From assembly GCA_963978545.1 (NCBI GenBank), contig OZ021722.1, positions 107,423,942-107,487,941 of the forward strand: 64,000 nt of DNA, in the 5' to 3' direction. This document shows, piece by piece, positions 1 to 11,439 of the stretch. The stretch comes from Linyphia triangularis. Its lineage: Eukaryota > Arthropoda > Arachnida > Araneae > Linyphiidae. A program made the translations under genes and the position numbers. Under the pieces are notes generated by a model. The model had not been told where the DNA came from. It did not search any database and saw nothing but the letters and a program-made list of their open reading frames with translations. Position 1 is the stretch's first letter. Every line of letters starts with the position of its first letter.

Positions 1-473
1 GAAGTGGGAAAAGAAAAGTGGGGGATGCCCAAAAGTTGGTGGAAAGTGCAGCCCCCCCCCCCCCCACGGTAAATTTTATAATTTCGTATCTTATAATAAT
101 AATATGAACTGGTAAGAAAATAATTTATACTTCCCAACACCAACATTAAACAATAAGGTCCAAAATAAATTGTTAATTTAATGAATAGTCAGTGACTTTT
201 TTATTTTATTTACTTGGAAAGAAAACACAATTTTTTATTTTTTTTTAAATAATTTGTCTTTATATGAAAAAAGAATAGAAAATTAACTTTAAAGAAAGTT
301 CCTCCAAAGTTAAAAGTTGTCCAATTGTAACAGTATTTGTTAATAAAAATAATCGCGTTATACAACTTTGTATAAGGATATATATTTTTAATAGTGTGAT
401 ATCTATACACCATAAATAGTTTTTTTTTTTTTTTTTTTTTTCATATTTTAAAACTTTAAATCAATTTTTATTA
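1..473. other. Non-coding, no gene seen
   Basis: AT-rich sequence with a 13-base C run near 52-64 and a ~21-base T run near 420-440. No coding stretch with exon-like borders was seen. If the minus-strand gene at 1402-4304 continues downstream, this stretch would be its intron or 3' region. Confidence 0.5.
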
Positions 474-1135
474 TAGTCTGAGAGGCGACTGCAATTTTTG
501 GACCTCATCGAACATCATTCTGAATTTTTCATAGAAATTGGAGAAAATTTAGTAGCTTAGGAATCCACTGGTCTGCCGGGGCAAAAATGGCCGAAACTGA
601 TTAAAAATCGACTTGGAATGAGTTGAACTAAAATCCGATTGCCAAATATGTCATAACTTGCCAAAAATAGAACAAACTTATTCGTCTGGCAACCCACTGC
701 ATTTTGAATTTCAATGAGAAAAAGCGCAAACGATTTCTGATATCTAGCTCGGAAAACTAATGTCTTTTAAAAGTAAGCCAAATTGGCTACATTAGTTGCG
801 TCATCAGTGACGTAATGTTTATTGCCAACTTGGCTCCATTTTAATAGATGCAAGTAGACCGTCGCCAGATATCTGAATCGTCTGCAACCTTCTTAATTGA
901 AAATTAAAGAGTGAGGGTTGCCAAATAAAAAAAAATGCTTATTATTTGGCAAGTTATGGCGCATTTGGCAATTGGATTTAGTTCAACTTATTAAAAGTCG
1001 ATATTTGACCAGTTTCGACCATTTTTGCCACGGCAGACCAGTGGATTCGTAATCTACTCACTTTTCTCTAATTTCTATAAGAAATTCAGAATGTTGTTCG
1101 ATGGGGTCCAAAAATTGCAGTCGCCTGTCAGTCTA
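474..1135. mobile_element. Foldback MITE family A, full copy 1
   Basis: A 662-bp non-autonomous element whose two halves are inverted repeats. The left end reads TAGTCTGAGAGGCGACTGC and the right end is its near complement. It is flanked by TTA on both sides (471-473 and 1136-1138), a 3-bp target duplication. The same family recurs at 16888, 48814, 52105 and 61316, with broken copies at 22147 and 37868. There is no coding capacity. The 3-bp T-N-A targets suggest a PIF/Harbinger-type mobiliser (inference). It probably lies in an intron of, or downstream of, the minus-strand gene. Confidence 0.88.
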
Positions 1136-1401
1136 TTAGTGTCACTAAATTTAAAGGTTATTGTTAATTTTCTTTAGAAGTTTTTAAACGGATTGTATGT
1201 TTTTAAAAGTGGGGGAATGGATTTGAGTGGTTTTAGAAGTAAGAGGACACATGTGTATTTTCTTGAAAAGTGGTGGGGTGCGTCACCCCGCGTCTACTCA
1301 CACATCTAGCACTGGATAACACCCATGTGGAAAATGCGTAATTTAAATAAAAAAAATTCTTTTGTTTGATCTGATGTTATCATCATTGATTGGTGTCTTA
1401 C
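1136..1401. other. Non-coding, intron side of donor
   Basis: Sequence just downstream (minus strand) of the splice donor at 1401. It contains G-rich stretches (around 1200-1290) but no gene was recognised. I could not find the next exon of the minus-strand gene here. Confidence 0.35.
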
Positions 1402-1608
1402 CTCTGTCAAGAGCAAATTTCCTCCGGGCGCTCCGATTGGGTTTTTGTTGGCCGTTCGCAGAGCTGTTTTTTGAGCGAGCATAACGTGCCCGTTTCTTGT
1501 GATGCTCGCACTGTTCCAACTTTTTTAAGAGTTTTCGTATGTGCTGAGCATTTTGCGACGGGAAAATGTGAAATTTGCCTTTCGAAAATTGTTGCCGTTC
1601 ATAGAATC
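1402..1608 (-). CDS. Exon of secreted-protein gene, basic segment
   Basis: A 207-nt internal exon candidate reading on the minus strand. At its 3' end GACAGAG is followed by GTAAGA (a strong donor at 1401). At its 5' end it follows CTCAG, with an alternative AG in the same frame at 1621-1622. The large upstream exon ends one base into a codon. This exon supplies two bases first, so joining restores an Arg codon and keeps the frame open throughout. The product is about 68 residues: it begins FYERQQFSKGKFHIFPSQN, then is rich in Lys, Arg and His with a single Cys, and leaves in phase 1, so at least one more exon is required. No family recognised. The polypyrimidine tract before the acceptor is weak, which is the main doubt. 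Confidence 0.55.
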
Positions 1609-1753
1609 CTGAGCTCATAACTTTCAATAACTACTCCTAAAACATCATTTCAGTCTGCTGCACGGAAAGTTCAAAAAAGGTCCATATTTCGCCAAACTTT
1701 CACAAAATGAAGATTAATCGATTTTACATCATTCTGTCTTTAACTCCTTTATA

Positions 1754-2206
1754 AAGGGTGTCCAGCGAAGGAACCCCAAACTCAAAAACAAAGATCAATA
1801 TAATAAAAAAATATATATATAATTATTTTGAAAGCTGTAAAAATCTTTTACTTAATTTTCAAAACTAGTTATAATAGTTGCCAACAGGTGGCGCTGTACA
1901 TAGTAGTTCTAATGAAAAAAGAGTGATTTAAAACTCGGAGCGATCAGTCTTTTTCTTGATAGTCTCACTGTGAAAGAAATGAGCTTGATGATTGCAACGA
2001 CTGTGATTGCAACTTCTATAACATATTTCTAGAATTTTGCAACTACAACGCCATCTGTTGGCACCATTTGTAACTAATTTTAAAAATTTAGTATAAGATT
2101 TTTACACCAATTAAAATAACTATACTTTTTGTTTCATTCTTCTATTGATCTTTGTTTTTGAATTATTTAATTTTAAAATGAGAGGAGTCATTCGCTCGAC
2201 ACCCTG
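1754..2206. mobile_element. Foldback MITE, TA target, AAGGGTGTC ends
   Basis: About 453 bp with inverted ends: left AAGGGTGTCCAGCGAA, right TTCGCTCGACACCCTG, flanked by TA. Inner inverted pairs include TTTTTGAG..AAAGATCAAT against its complement, and CCAACAGGTGGCG against CGCCATCTGTTGG. No protein is encoded. It sits in the intron between the two exons of the minus-strand gene. A piece of the same family seems to lie at about 22632-22720. Confidence 0.7.
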
Positions 2207-2248
2207 TACATCTTTTCAAACGTATATAAAATTATAAGCAATACTTAC

Positions 2249-4304
2249 GCCTGCTTGAACTTGTTGTCGTTGGAAAAGTCGGCTTCGAAGCATCGTTTGC
2301 TAAAAAAGTCAATGAGGTTCGCTGAAACGGATTTATGTTATAGTTCAGTACCTTCGGTGTGTTGGATCTGTCTTCATATTCCACTCTGCTTTTCTTAATT
2401 TTATTTTCCCTACTCCTGTCATCCACTTTAGGCGACACTTTGGGGTGGTTTTCGACGAGAGTGTTCACGGTCGGAAACTGTTTCTTCAGCGAATCGAAAG
2501 TGACGATCAGAAATGGTAGTTCGGAAGTGTCAGGTTGGAAGACGTCGAAAATGGTCTCAACAATGTTTCGAGGAGGAAGTGTATATCTATTCGCTGGGGA
2601 CCGAATGGTCGTGGTGGTTGGAAGAGTCGATACTTTGTGTTTTGTCGTTTCAGAGGCAATTGTAGACCTAGTAGGTTTGCTGGTAGGATATTGTTCGATT
2701 TTTACTTTTACAGTTGTTCTTTCCAAAGAGGTCATTCTCATTGTGGTTGATGGTCTAGTTGAGGATTGTACGATGAAAGGTCTATTTGTCGGTTTTGATG
2801 TTGTGGTGAAAATGGGATTGCTGATCGGTGTAGACCACAAGGCAGCGGATTTCATTGTGGTTGGTTTTTGTTTTGGTTGTTTGGTAAGTAACTGCTTGTC
2901 TTTTCCTGCATTTGTTGTACTTGGTGCTGGTGTATTTGGTCTTAGAGTATCCAGCGCAGATACTGGTGGCTTTTTTGTCACAGCTATTCTATTCAGATTC
3001 GAAGTTATTACCGGTTTCATTGGAATCAGAGATTTATCTGGTGCCTTCATCGTTATTTTTTCAACTTGATTTGAAATAGTATTACTAGAATTAGCCACCT
3101 GCGAAGAATTCTTTTTTAATCTGCTACCAAAGTACACCATAGGTACCGCTGGTTTGTTACTTCCACCAGATCCCGAAGAAGCTTTGAAAGCAGAAGAAAC
3201 CGAAGTGACGTTAATGGCCACTATTCTACCGGACTGCAGAAGTATGTATCTTGTGGTGATGTTCGGTTTCGATTCCGATTCTTCCATTTTGGGCGAGAGG
3301 GTAACTGTGACTCGAAGAGTTGTTGGTAACTCCAAGACGTCAAACGACGACCCTCGACCTCTTCGCAGATTAGAAGCATGACTTACGACGTGGTCTTCGT
3401 CCTGCTTTCTGCCGACGGGGCTCAGATCCTGAAGTGTCCCGAATCGCGTGAAGTTACGCGAAGTTATGGCTTGAGAACTTTGACCTGGTTTTATGATTGA
3501 AGACGAATTGAACACATTAATATCACCTTGCATCCTTGAAATAGAAGGTTCTGGTACATTCTGAATTAAATTTGAAACATTATTGAAATTCCGTAAAGGT
3601 ATAGCTTGGGAACCACTATTCGTTATTAATCTCGACGACGGAGCACTGGCATTTTTATAATCCTGTGCCCTGCTACTAGGAATCCTTGGCTTATGAACTG
3701 TATTGTTCTGAAACGAATACGATACATTTGTATCATTCAGTAACATTATAGGTCGGGTACCTAGATTAGATCTTAAACTCATTGATGGACTAGTAGAGTT
3801 TTTATTGTCATGTGTCCTAGTAACAGAATTCCTTGACATTGGTCCTGGTCTATTCTGCAGCAAGTTCGAGTCATCCTTAAACTTTCGTGGATTTTCCGAT
3901 TCGGTAAAGTTGAAGCTTGTCAAGTTAGTGAAGGATTCAACGCTGTACCACCAATTGATGGCCGCTGAGTTTTCTCTGTACCTCTTTCCAGTATGGCTCA
4001 CAACGTGTTCTTCGTCCCTTTTCGTGAGTTCCAGCTTGAACTCGCCCCGCGGAGGATTCACATTCGGCGGTGGGCCAGGTAAAGTCCATTCATTGTCGAA
4101 GGGAGGGAGATGATCATAAATGATGTCGTAGAGGGGAGATACTCGTTCCATCTCGAACCTGTTGATCACATCCTCTTCGTCCAAATCCCTCTTTTTTCTT
4201 GTCAGGATTTCTTTTGTGTTACGGTCGGTGATGTGCAATGTGAATGAGCACACGCTTTCAAAGGCCAAACCGGTGGATAATAGAATTGCGAATAAATACA
4301 GCAA
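2249..4304 (-). CDS. Large exon, secreted Ser/Thr-rich protein, unrecognised
   Basis: One long open exon of 2,056 nt (685 codons plus one base). There is no ATG at its 5' side. Reading begins after a plausible acceptor (ATTTTATCTCATTCCAG, AG at 4306-4305) with LLYLFAILLSTGLA, the hydrophobic core of a signal peptide. The start Met must therefore come from an upstream exon. It ends at a strong donor, AGGC then GTAAGT, at 2248. In exon numbering: signal core 1-14; a furin-like RKKR at 36-39; a Pro-rich acidic stretch 55-90; a short duplicated motif DE(E/D)HVVSH at 97-104 and 302-309; three degenerate repeats of about 46 residues (around 146-195, 196-242, 243-288) with many N-x-S/T sites; a Ser-rich middle; and a Thr/Pro-rich mucin-like stretch at about 462-567. 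No enzyme or adhesion domain was recognised. The product is probably extracellular or membrane-tethered, highly glycosylated and proteolytically processed (inference). The next exon is 1402-1608. Confidence 0.72.
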
Positions 4305-4378
4305 CTGGAATGAGATAAAATAATCCAAGGTTAGAAATATTTATACTCTTAATTTTAATGTAACAAAGTTAATCTTAT

Positions 4379-4624
4379 GAGCAATTTTCTGGCTGGCGGA
4401 CGAGACATTTTGGCGCTTTTTCCTACTCGTAAACAGATACGAATTATAAAATTAAAATGAATATAATAGTTACGTTTTTGTTTTATACCATATAACTTTG
4501 TCACCAAGTAGAGATGTGTAAAACGAAAGTATAATTGCTAGATTCATAATAATTTTAGAATTCTAATTTGTTTATAAGTAGAGAAAAAGCTAAAATGTCT
4601 CGTACTTACAACAGAGAATTGCCC
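4379..4624. mobile_element. MITE family B (GGGCAATT ends), intact copy
   Basis: A 246-bp foldback element. Its right end complements to GGGCAATTCTCTGTTG and its left end is GAGCAATTTTCTGG. It is flanked by TTAT on both sides (4375-4378 and 4625-4628). Inverted halves include GACATTTTGGCGC against GCTAAAATGTC. A second copy (52056-53007) is split by a family A MITE, so this copy shows the uninterrupted target. Confidence 0.75.
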
Positions 4625-4744
4625 TTATAAAATTAAGTTTTGTCGTAAAAGTATAATTAATAAATTCTTTACCATTTCTCTTTGTAGCTATCGCGTACCA
4701 AAATACCATTTTGAGTGCTAACATAGATTAGCCTTTATTAACTA

Positions 4745-4800
4745 CTAGCTGTGTGGCCTCGCGCTGCTGGGTACCCGTTCAAAGACATATAAGTTTACCA
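4745..4800 (-). mobile_element. Helitron-like 3' terminus
   Basis: On the minus strand the sequence reads GGGTACCCAGCAGCGCGAGG, then CCACACAGCTAG, then T. It contains a short hairpin-forming GC-rich stretch and ends in CTAG with T as the target base, as Helitrons do. The end resembles that of the Helitron at 57308-59393 (GCGCAGCACGGGTATTCAGCTAG). I could not place the 5' TC end; the body would extend towards higher coordinates. Confidence 0.5.
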
Positions 4801-6408
4801 TTTAAGAAAAAGAGTAGTATAGAACATTTGGCGATTTCTTTCAGTTGCAATAAGAAAAATCGGCAAAATCAAAAACACAGCATTAGTGGCAAAATAAAAT
4901 TAAACCTCAAATAATAATACAATTAAGTTAAAATATAAATAGTTATAAAATAAATTCCAATATAATTTAAAATAATACCTGTAGCCAAAAAACGCATTTA
5001 TCCGGAAGAAGAAATATCCTATGCTACATCTGTATAAAAAAAGTTTTTAATACTCAGAGGGAAAAGTAACCTGATGCTCCCTCGCCGATAAACAGCAACC
5101 TTCTTTTATGAATAATTCATGAGAAAAAATCCAGCTTCCAATCAAAGTGATCTACCACGGAACAGCAGCCGTGTGACCCTGGAGCGAGTTTCGGCAGCGA
5201 CGTTGCCATAGTAACCAATGGAAAGCAATGGAAGCATTTCCTACACGCAATATGTAACAGTGCTGCCGGTCAAGGATTGATTCTAACTTCGGCAGCAATT
5301 GAGAATTCCGGGAACTGATTGGCTTGTAATGACCTTCAGCAATATCAAATAATAGATTGCTCTATCAAAATTGAAGAAAAACACTTCGTTGATCGTGTTT
5401 TTTTTTTTTTAGCGTCTTCCCCTAGATTCCTTATTTGGTGTTGTTAAAAATGTAAGATCGAGAATGATTTTTAAGAGTCTGGTCATCAGTATTTAAATTG
5501 ATGGATATGTGTGTGTAGCTGTAGGATATCATGCAATGTAGTTGATCAAGTCTGTGAGTTGGTGGATGTTGTGTAATTAGAGAATCATTTGTATAGAACA
5601 TCGCTACCAATTTTTTTTTTTTTTTTTTTTTTTTATGGGAGGGGGATGCACTTGACACCAAATTTTGCGTTTTGAATATAATTGTATAATTTTATATTAT
5701 ACAATTTGAATATATAAATATATTAATAGTATAATTTGAATATAATAATATAATTTTGAATATAATTTTGAAATAATTCGCGTTCATTATTAAAGTATAA
5801 GAACATACTTGATATATTGCAAAAATAGATCAATTGTGTTTAGAATTTTTCTACTTTAAAATAATCTCTTGATGGAATTTTTGCTAGATAATGGTATCAT
5901 CTGAAGACTAGAGAGTTATTTTATTGGTTTGAAGTACTATTTTATTCCGAAAATAAATTTGACTATTTTAAACTCATTATCTAAAAAAATCGTATTTTTG
6001 GCCCGTAGAACTGCATTTAAAGAGTGATAACTGGAGTTTTATATAATTTTTAAAAAAAATTATTTGAGACTACAAACCATTTTTGCATTAACTATTAGAT
6101 ATTTTGAACCTCAGTCAAATTTATTGGAAAAGAAAATACGAGATTTTTAAACGCAAAAGTTTTTAGAAAAATTGCGATTTTTTCCTATTTCAAAGTTAAA
6201 AAATTATTTCAAAAATGCTATACATTCTAAAAACTAGATGAAAGTTCATAACATTACGAATGATATTACGCAAAATTTCCAACCATAATTTCTTTTCTTG
6301 GCCCCATATGACTCGAATAATCACTGTTCAAAAATATGCTAATTATTACTAGTTAAATGTTCATTAGTTAATTAGTTTTTGAATAAAACTGAATTGTTTT
6401 TTCTTTAA
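4801..6408. other. Long non-coding stretch
   Basis: No gene was recognised. Contents: moderately GC-rich DNA at about 5080-5390 with the X-box/CCAAT motif; T runs at 5400-5410 and 5611-5634; and AT-rich ATAATTTGAATATA-type repetitive sequence at 5680-5780. If the candidate start exon near 7423 is right, this is intron 1 of the minus-strand gene. Confidence 0.4.
5202..5219. promoter_or_regulatory. RFX X-box next to CCAAT box
   Basis: GTTGCCATAGTAAC is a near-perfect imperfect palindrome of the RFX X-box type (GTTNCC-AT-NGNAAC), and it runs straight into CCAAT. X-boxes recruit RFX factors and are common in promoters of ciliary genes in animals. It lies about 900 bp upstream of the large minus-strand exon, but no transcription start was found, so function is unproven. 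Confidence 0.35.
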
Positions 6409-7128
6409 GGGGGTATGGTACAGAAATTTCTTCAAAAATCCCAATTTTTTTTTCTGATTTAAAAAAATAGTTCATACATTCCTGAAGAGAATGATATTTT
6501 TATCTTATTCCTCCGGTCATTAGAACGCCACAGAATTACCTGTTATTTAAACATGACTAATGGGCGTAACACCTTGAAGTGTCTGCTTAAAGTGCGTTTT
6601 TCGAGCACTAGTGTTTTTCACAGATGTTGCATATTCCAATCGATATATCTCCAGAACCATTAACAATTGGCTATTCAAATTTTTGGAGCATTTAATTTAT
6701 ATAGTTTTAAATATTTTGTCTTCACAGAATTTTATTTTTTTAATTCTGTTTTAAAATATAATTTTTAAAGTAGAAGATAACATAAAAAAAAGCAAAAATT
6801 TCAATATTTTAACTTTGAGAATTTTTTTAATTTTTTTTAGTTCACCTATCAAAATTCTGTGAAGACAAAATTTTCTTTATATAATTATGTATTACAGAAA
6901 GCTTTCACTTCGAAATTTTTTTTAGTGTTTCTTGACTTATATCAAAATACGCAAACATCAATTATTATGGATTTTTCTTGGTTTTTAAATTTTTTTTAAA
7001 TAACAAAACACAATATTTAAAAAAACATTTTCTCAAAGATATATAAATAGTATCTCATACATAAAATAAATTTTTGACGTAAAAATGTACATAAATAAAG
7101 TTTTTTTTATTTTCGGTACTTCACCCCT
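6409..7128. mobile_element. TTAA-target MITE family C, copy 1
   Basis: A 720-bp element with ends GGGGTATGGTACAGAAA and TTTCGGTACTTCACCCCT, flanked by TTAA on both sides. It has inverted subterminal blocks and no coding capacity. It is closely similar along its length to 27472-28193 and 55999-56720. The TTAA target fits piggyBac or Kolobok-type mobilisation (inference). Confidence 0.82.
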
Positions 7129-8462
7129 TTAAACGTCGTTACTAATTATGTACTTTAAAAAAAAAATCCGATTTCTAAAATGATAATTAAAAAAAAAAGT
7201 TCATGATTGTGGTTGATTGTTGACATGATTGTGGAAAGTGTGTATAGTTGGGGAGTGAGAGGGGGGGAGAGGGGGAGGCTGTCGGGAAGTCGCACGTTTC
7301 CGGCATTTTCGAGCACGGGCTGCCACTGAGTAAAATAAACATTTCGTCATAGACTTGTTATCGTAAAAAGAAAAATCACACACATATATACTAAATCCGA
7401 AAAGCACACCTTATCTTGTTACGCGCATCTTGAGAATTGTCACCGAATCCTGTGAGATTTGGTGAAAGTCAGACTTCCCATTCACTTTCCAATGTGATGT
7501 AGGTCGCAGGGTCGAATTCCGAGAAATCGCAAGTTCCGGAGAGTCGCCTTTGTTCCAAGTTTCGGCAACTGTATCACGTATTTAGGATTATGGCCTTTCG
7601 CCACTTCCTAGATGACGTGTCATTGTTTGCATGGAGATAAGAAGGTTATGAGATGATACTATTTGTAATAGAGACTCTCAGGAAACATAGATCTTAACTT
7701 TTGTTATCGGGGTTAACTTTTGTTTCTAATTGTTTCCTCAGCAAAAATTTACCGAATAACTCCTTTTTCGATAACTTTGTACTCGTTATATCTTTTCGAC
7801 GCATCAGGAGTTCAAATCATATCGGCATTATGAGTTCATTCATATTCAGCTCATATATAGAGCATCTTTGAATGTATTTTATTTTAGACGTATTAGGGGT
7901 TCAGTTCGTACAAATGTTGGGAGTTAATTCACATGCAGTTTCTGTGCACGCATATGAACATTCTGAATGTGTGTGTGTGTGTGTGCCTCTTTTTAGAATC
8001 GACATTAAGATTAATTTCTCTTTTCACAACCCGATGTCCTGTTTTCAATTCATTCAACAACTTATTTCAATAACTGCCAGCTCCAAACTAAATGTGTGAA
8101 ACATGCCGTGTCAGCATATTTGTTATTCGTGTTCCATCATTATTATTCCGCGTAGCTCACTTTGGCGGCACTAAGTTTTCGTTCTCGCTTCAACTTTATA
8201 CAACTTCACACACACAGTATTTAAAATATTGCTGAAATCAGCTCGTTTCCCACTCTTCTAATTTTTTAATAGATGACAGTGCTTTTTCTCGGATGATTCA
8301 CAGAGCATTCTATTGATTTCTTTCATGCTAGTATATCTAAGTTTCCCTCTCTCTCTCTCCGTGCTATCTTAAAAAATGTGCTAGTTCTCCAAATTGATTT
8401 TTCACTGACTCTACCACGACGCTGCAATAATTTGAAATGTGAGAACATTATATATATATATA
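7129..8462. other. Non-coding, decayed repeats and microsatellites
   Basis: Holds a purine-rich G run near 7261-7276, a (TG)n tract at about 7969-7985 and a (CT)n tract near 8348-8360. Between about 7795 and 8000 a degenerate motif recurs (CAGGAGTTCA, then CATATTCAG, then CATATATAGAGCA). The same decayed repeat reappears at 14372-14620, so the 8667-14369 element split it. Confidence 0.5.
7423..7428 (-). CDS. Candidate start exon of the secreted-protein gene
   Basis: On the minus strand CTCAAG-ATG-CGC is followed by GTAACA. The ATG has A at -3, and the exon would leave in phase 0, exactly what the acceptor at 4305 requires. The joined N-terminus would begin MRLLYLFAILLSTGLA, a textbook signal peptide with a basic n-region. 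The donor GTAACA is non-optimal and a chance match over 3 kb is possible, so this is a suggestion. The 5'UTR would lie above 7428 and would contain an upstream ATG with a short frame. Confidence 0.25.
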
Positions 8463-8662
8463 GGTTGGTTGGTTTGTACTCTCAACGACCTTTTCTTTTT
8501 TTTATGTACAATGGTGACTAATCAAGTCGAGACCTACAGTTTAATGTGATTTTCGAACCACAACGAACAACCATCCCTAACCCGGGTTTCGAAACCAGTA
8601 TCTTTGACATGCAAGGCAGGGCGCTAACCTCGCAGCCATCAGGTGGGCCAGACGTATTAGGA
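8463..8662 (-). mobile_element. tRNA-derived SINE family 2
   Basis: Reads on the minus strand. There is an A-box-like TGGCTGCGAGG near 8635 and a B-box-like GGTTTCGAAACC near 8590, followed by an unrelated body and a GGTTGGTTGG-type tail near 8464. The head matches the fragment at the right edge of the window (63948-64000). The B box carries one extra base, so it is not a functional tRNA. Confidence 0.6.
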
Positions 8663-8850
8663 GATACACTGTAAAAAAAAACCGTCACTTATACGGAAAT
8701 TCCCAGTATTATCAACGGTTTAAATCCGTAAACCTGAATTTACGGTTTAAAGCAGTTTTCGTAGGCAAGGTTACAGTTAATAACCGTCATTCACCAAGAA
8801 TCGCTCTCTGCGCATGCGCGTTACGCCTTCCTTCGAAAACGACGCCGAGC

Positions 8851-8881
8851 ATGTCTGTTTTGAAAGAAAGTGGCTTCTTTG
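8851..8881 (+). CDS. Candidate first exon inside CACTG element
   Basis: ATG followed by ten codons (MSVLKESGFF) and one base, then a consensus donor G|GTAAGT at 8882. A GC-richer, CpG-bearing leader (CGCATGCGCGTTACGCC) precedes it, unlike the surrounding AT-rich DNA. A TTTTTTTCAG acceptor near 9427 would continue the frame. Only a hint that this unit once carried, or captured, a spliced gene. Confidence 0.22.
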
Positions 8882-10764
8882 GTAAGTTTCTTTTCATTAT
8901 AATGATCAATTAAGCATTCATATCAATCATTCATCATAATCATTTATCAATTCATTTGTTCACTGCTATGAAATTCTAAATTAATGTATGTACATAAAAT
9001 TACATCAGAATCAGAAAATGTTTATTTTATTGAATGTAAACAAAAACAGCGATGTTGTTCTATTGTTTTTCTGAAACATATGCGTGTGATATAGAATATT
9101 GTACGTAATATTTCACGAGTTTGTAAGAGTTGTAAAACTAAATGAAGTTTAATTAACTGCATTGGCTATCATTTAGAAATGTGCTCTTTAGTTTTGTAAT
9201 AACTTTTGAATGTTTTGGCACAAATTTTGCAAATGAAACTTCGGAAGATCAGATTTGATATCTGAGAATTAAAATTTTATTTAAAAATTACTTACTACAG
9301 ATGTAGTTTTGGACATTTTTTGGGGGCGATTTTATTTGTTATTTTTTTCTTCTGGGTAATTGTAGTTTTTGTCAAAGAGTTTTATTTTAAGTTATATTTT
9401 ATACTTTATTTGTTTTGTTTTTTTCAGGAAAAATGCAGTTTGTAACAATGGGTTTTTATTTTAAGTTAGCATACTTTAATTTTATTACTTATATTTTAAT
9501 TTGATTTTATTATTGTTTATGTTTTAACTTATTCAGTTACCATGTTTTTGATTTTTTTTATCGCCAAATGCCCTACTACATCTGTTCCATTGTGTGAAGT
9601 TTCAGTCAAACGACACTGCAGTTTCATTGCGATTGTTTCAAATCAAAGTCTGCTGGGATTGCCTTAGAAATCACTTGGGAACATTTTCAGTCTCTTACAT
9701 GGCACCTACCGCCTTTGACTGAAGAAAATCATGTTCCTCAAGATTAGATAGCTTATTTGTCAAGACAAGATCATCTGTCATAAATGTTATCGTACTTGGT
9801 CACTGGCAAAAGTAAGGGAAGGGCTGGTGATCTTTGGGATTGAATTAATTGCAAAACAGATTTTTAAAATGTTGCTGTTTTCAAGTACTATAGCATTGGT
9901 GTGATGATATAGCCTTTCAATGCAGGGGTTAAAAGACCTCTTCATTTTATGAAATGTGTTAGTTGAATTAATGTAAAATTCTTTAAAAACGTAGCTAAAA
10001 AATGAACCTACGTTTGTGAGCAAAGAAAAAAGATTTTCTTTCAATAAATTTTTTTTTTTAGCGTTAACGGATAGTAGTAATCGAGAATTTCTAATCCATT
10101 CCTTCCGCAAATTATCGTTTTATCGCTTATAACATTAAACGCCATGAACCTAATGATATAATAAGAAATAGTGTTGTGTGAAATATTGAGTCTTTATTTT
10201 AAGGAGATAAACTTAAATTTTATTTTTGAAGGAGATTAATCCATTTATCCCATCCCTAGACTACCCAATTGATGTGCAGATCCATATTTCAAAATAAGGT
10301 TTTTAAAAGATGATTTCATGCTAGCTAGTTCATTTGACTCTTTTCACGAGTGTAAATATATGTACATAAGGATGACAAATTTTACAATATTTTTCATATT
10401 TTGTACAGTTTATTGGAATTTTTCAAAAAGAAACTACCAGTTGTGCTGAATGCCTTGCTGTACAGCAGTTTTATCGCTGGCTCCTAACAACTCCTTAGAC
10501 TTTAAAAGTTCTCTGCACTTTTCAGGTAAACTATCGAGATTCTTTTATTTTAGATAGGATTTAGGGACAAATACAACTCTATTTATTTGAAGTGAGAATA
10601 CTGTTGGAATAAATTTTAGTGCTTTTAGAATAAATTTACTTAGTGTATTATAATTAGAATTAAACATTTTTATTTCTTGCAACGTTCAGTGGTAAGCTAA
10701 GTTTTATAAGAACTTGCTTGTTTCACCTTTGTTAGAGGTGCTGTACTTAAATAACACTAATATA

Positions 10765-11183
10765 GAGTGGCCACAGAACCAGGAAAACTTGGAAATCGGG
10801 AAAATGTCAGGGAACTCTCTCATTCTGGAAAAAATCAGGGAATTTTTTTAAATTTCACAGAAATCAGGGAAATTTTCTTTGTTCTGAAGACACGTTTTCC
10901 TGATCATCCACATTTTGGCGCCATTTACCCAGAGAATTGTGGCGGTAATCGTTGAAAATGTAATGTTTCGGAATAATTTGAACTTTTCATTACCGCCAAA
11001 ACTATTTTTAAAAAATTGGCACGTTATCTCTTTAGCTAACATGTTCTATTTGATCAGGATGTCTACACTTCTGGATAAGTTGGGGAAATTGGATAAAAAG
11101 TTTGCCATAAAATCGGGGAATATTTTCAGAAATCCATCATGGAAATCAGGGAACTTTTTTTCGTAAATTTTGTGGCCACCCGG
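10765..11183. mobile_element. Small TIR element, GTGGCCAC ends
   Basis: About 419 bp between TA dinucleotides. Left end GAGTGGCCACAGAACC, right end TTTGTGGCCACCCG. Several AATCAGGGAA-type motifs repeat near both ends. No protein recognised. It lies inside the 5.7-kb unit. Confidence 0.5.
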
Positions 11184-11439
11184 TAATAGTAGTTTTGATA
11201 ATCTGCTATCATTTACATACAAGTGTTTATTTCATTTACTATTTGAGGTTTGTTTTAAAAATAGTTTTGCTTTTGTGAATGCTAATTATGACATTAGTAT
11301 TGTTACAGAGCTATGTTAGTGGCATTTAAAAAGCTTAAACACTGGTTGTAATTGCACATAAAAGTTACCAATGCATATAAAGGATTTATATTAAAAACTT
11401 TATTTTGATCTGTATCACAGGTGCTTCTGGGTACGAATC

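Noticed and set aside
2359..3069. Plus-strand open frame with hydrophobic residues
   Set aside because: Lies opposite the large minus-strand exon and mirrors its Thr/Pro codons (giving Val/Gly/Phe). The minus strand has signal peptide, repeats and splice sites.
9616..9746. Possible exon after GAAGTTTCAG inside the 5.7-kb unit
   Set aside because: About 44 open codons in one frame and 38 in another; without conservation data this is not better than chance, so it was only noted, not annotated as coding.
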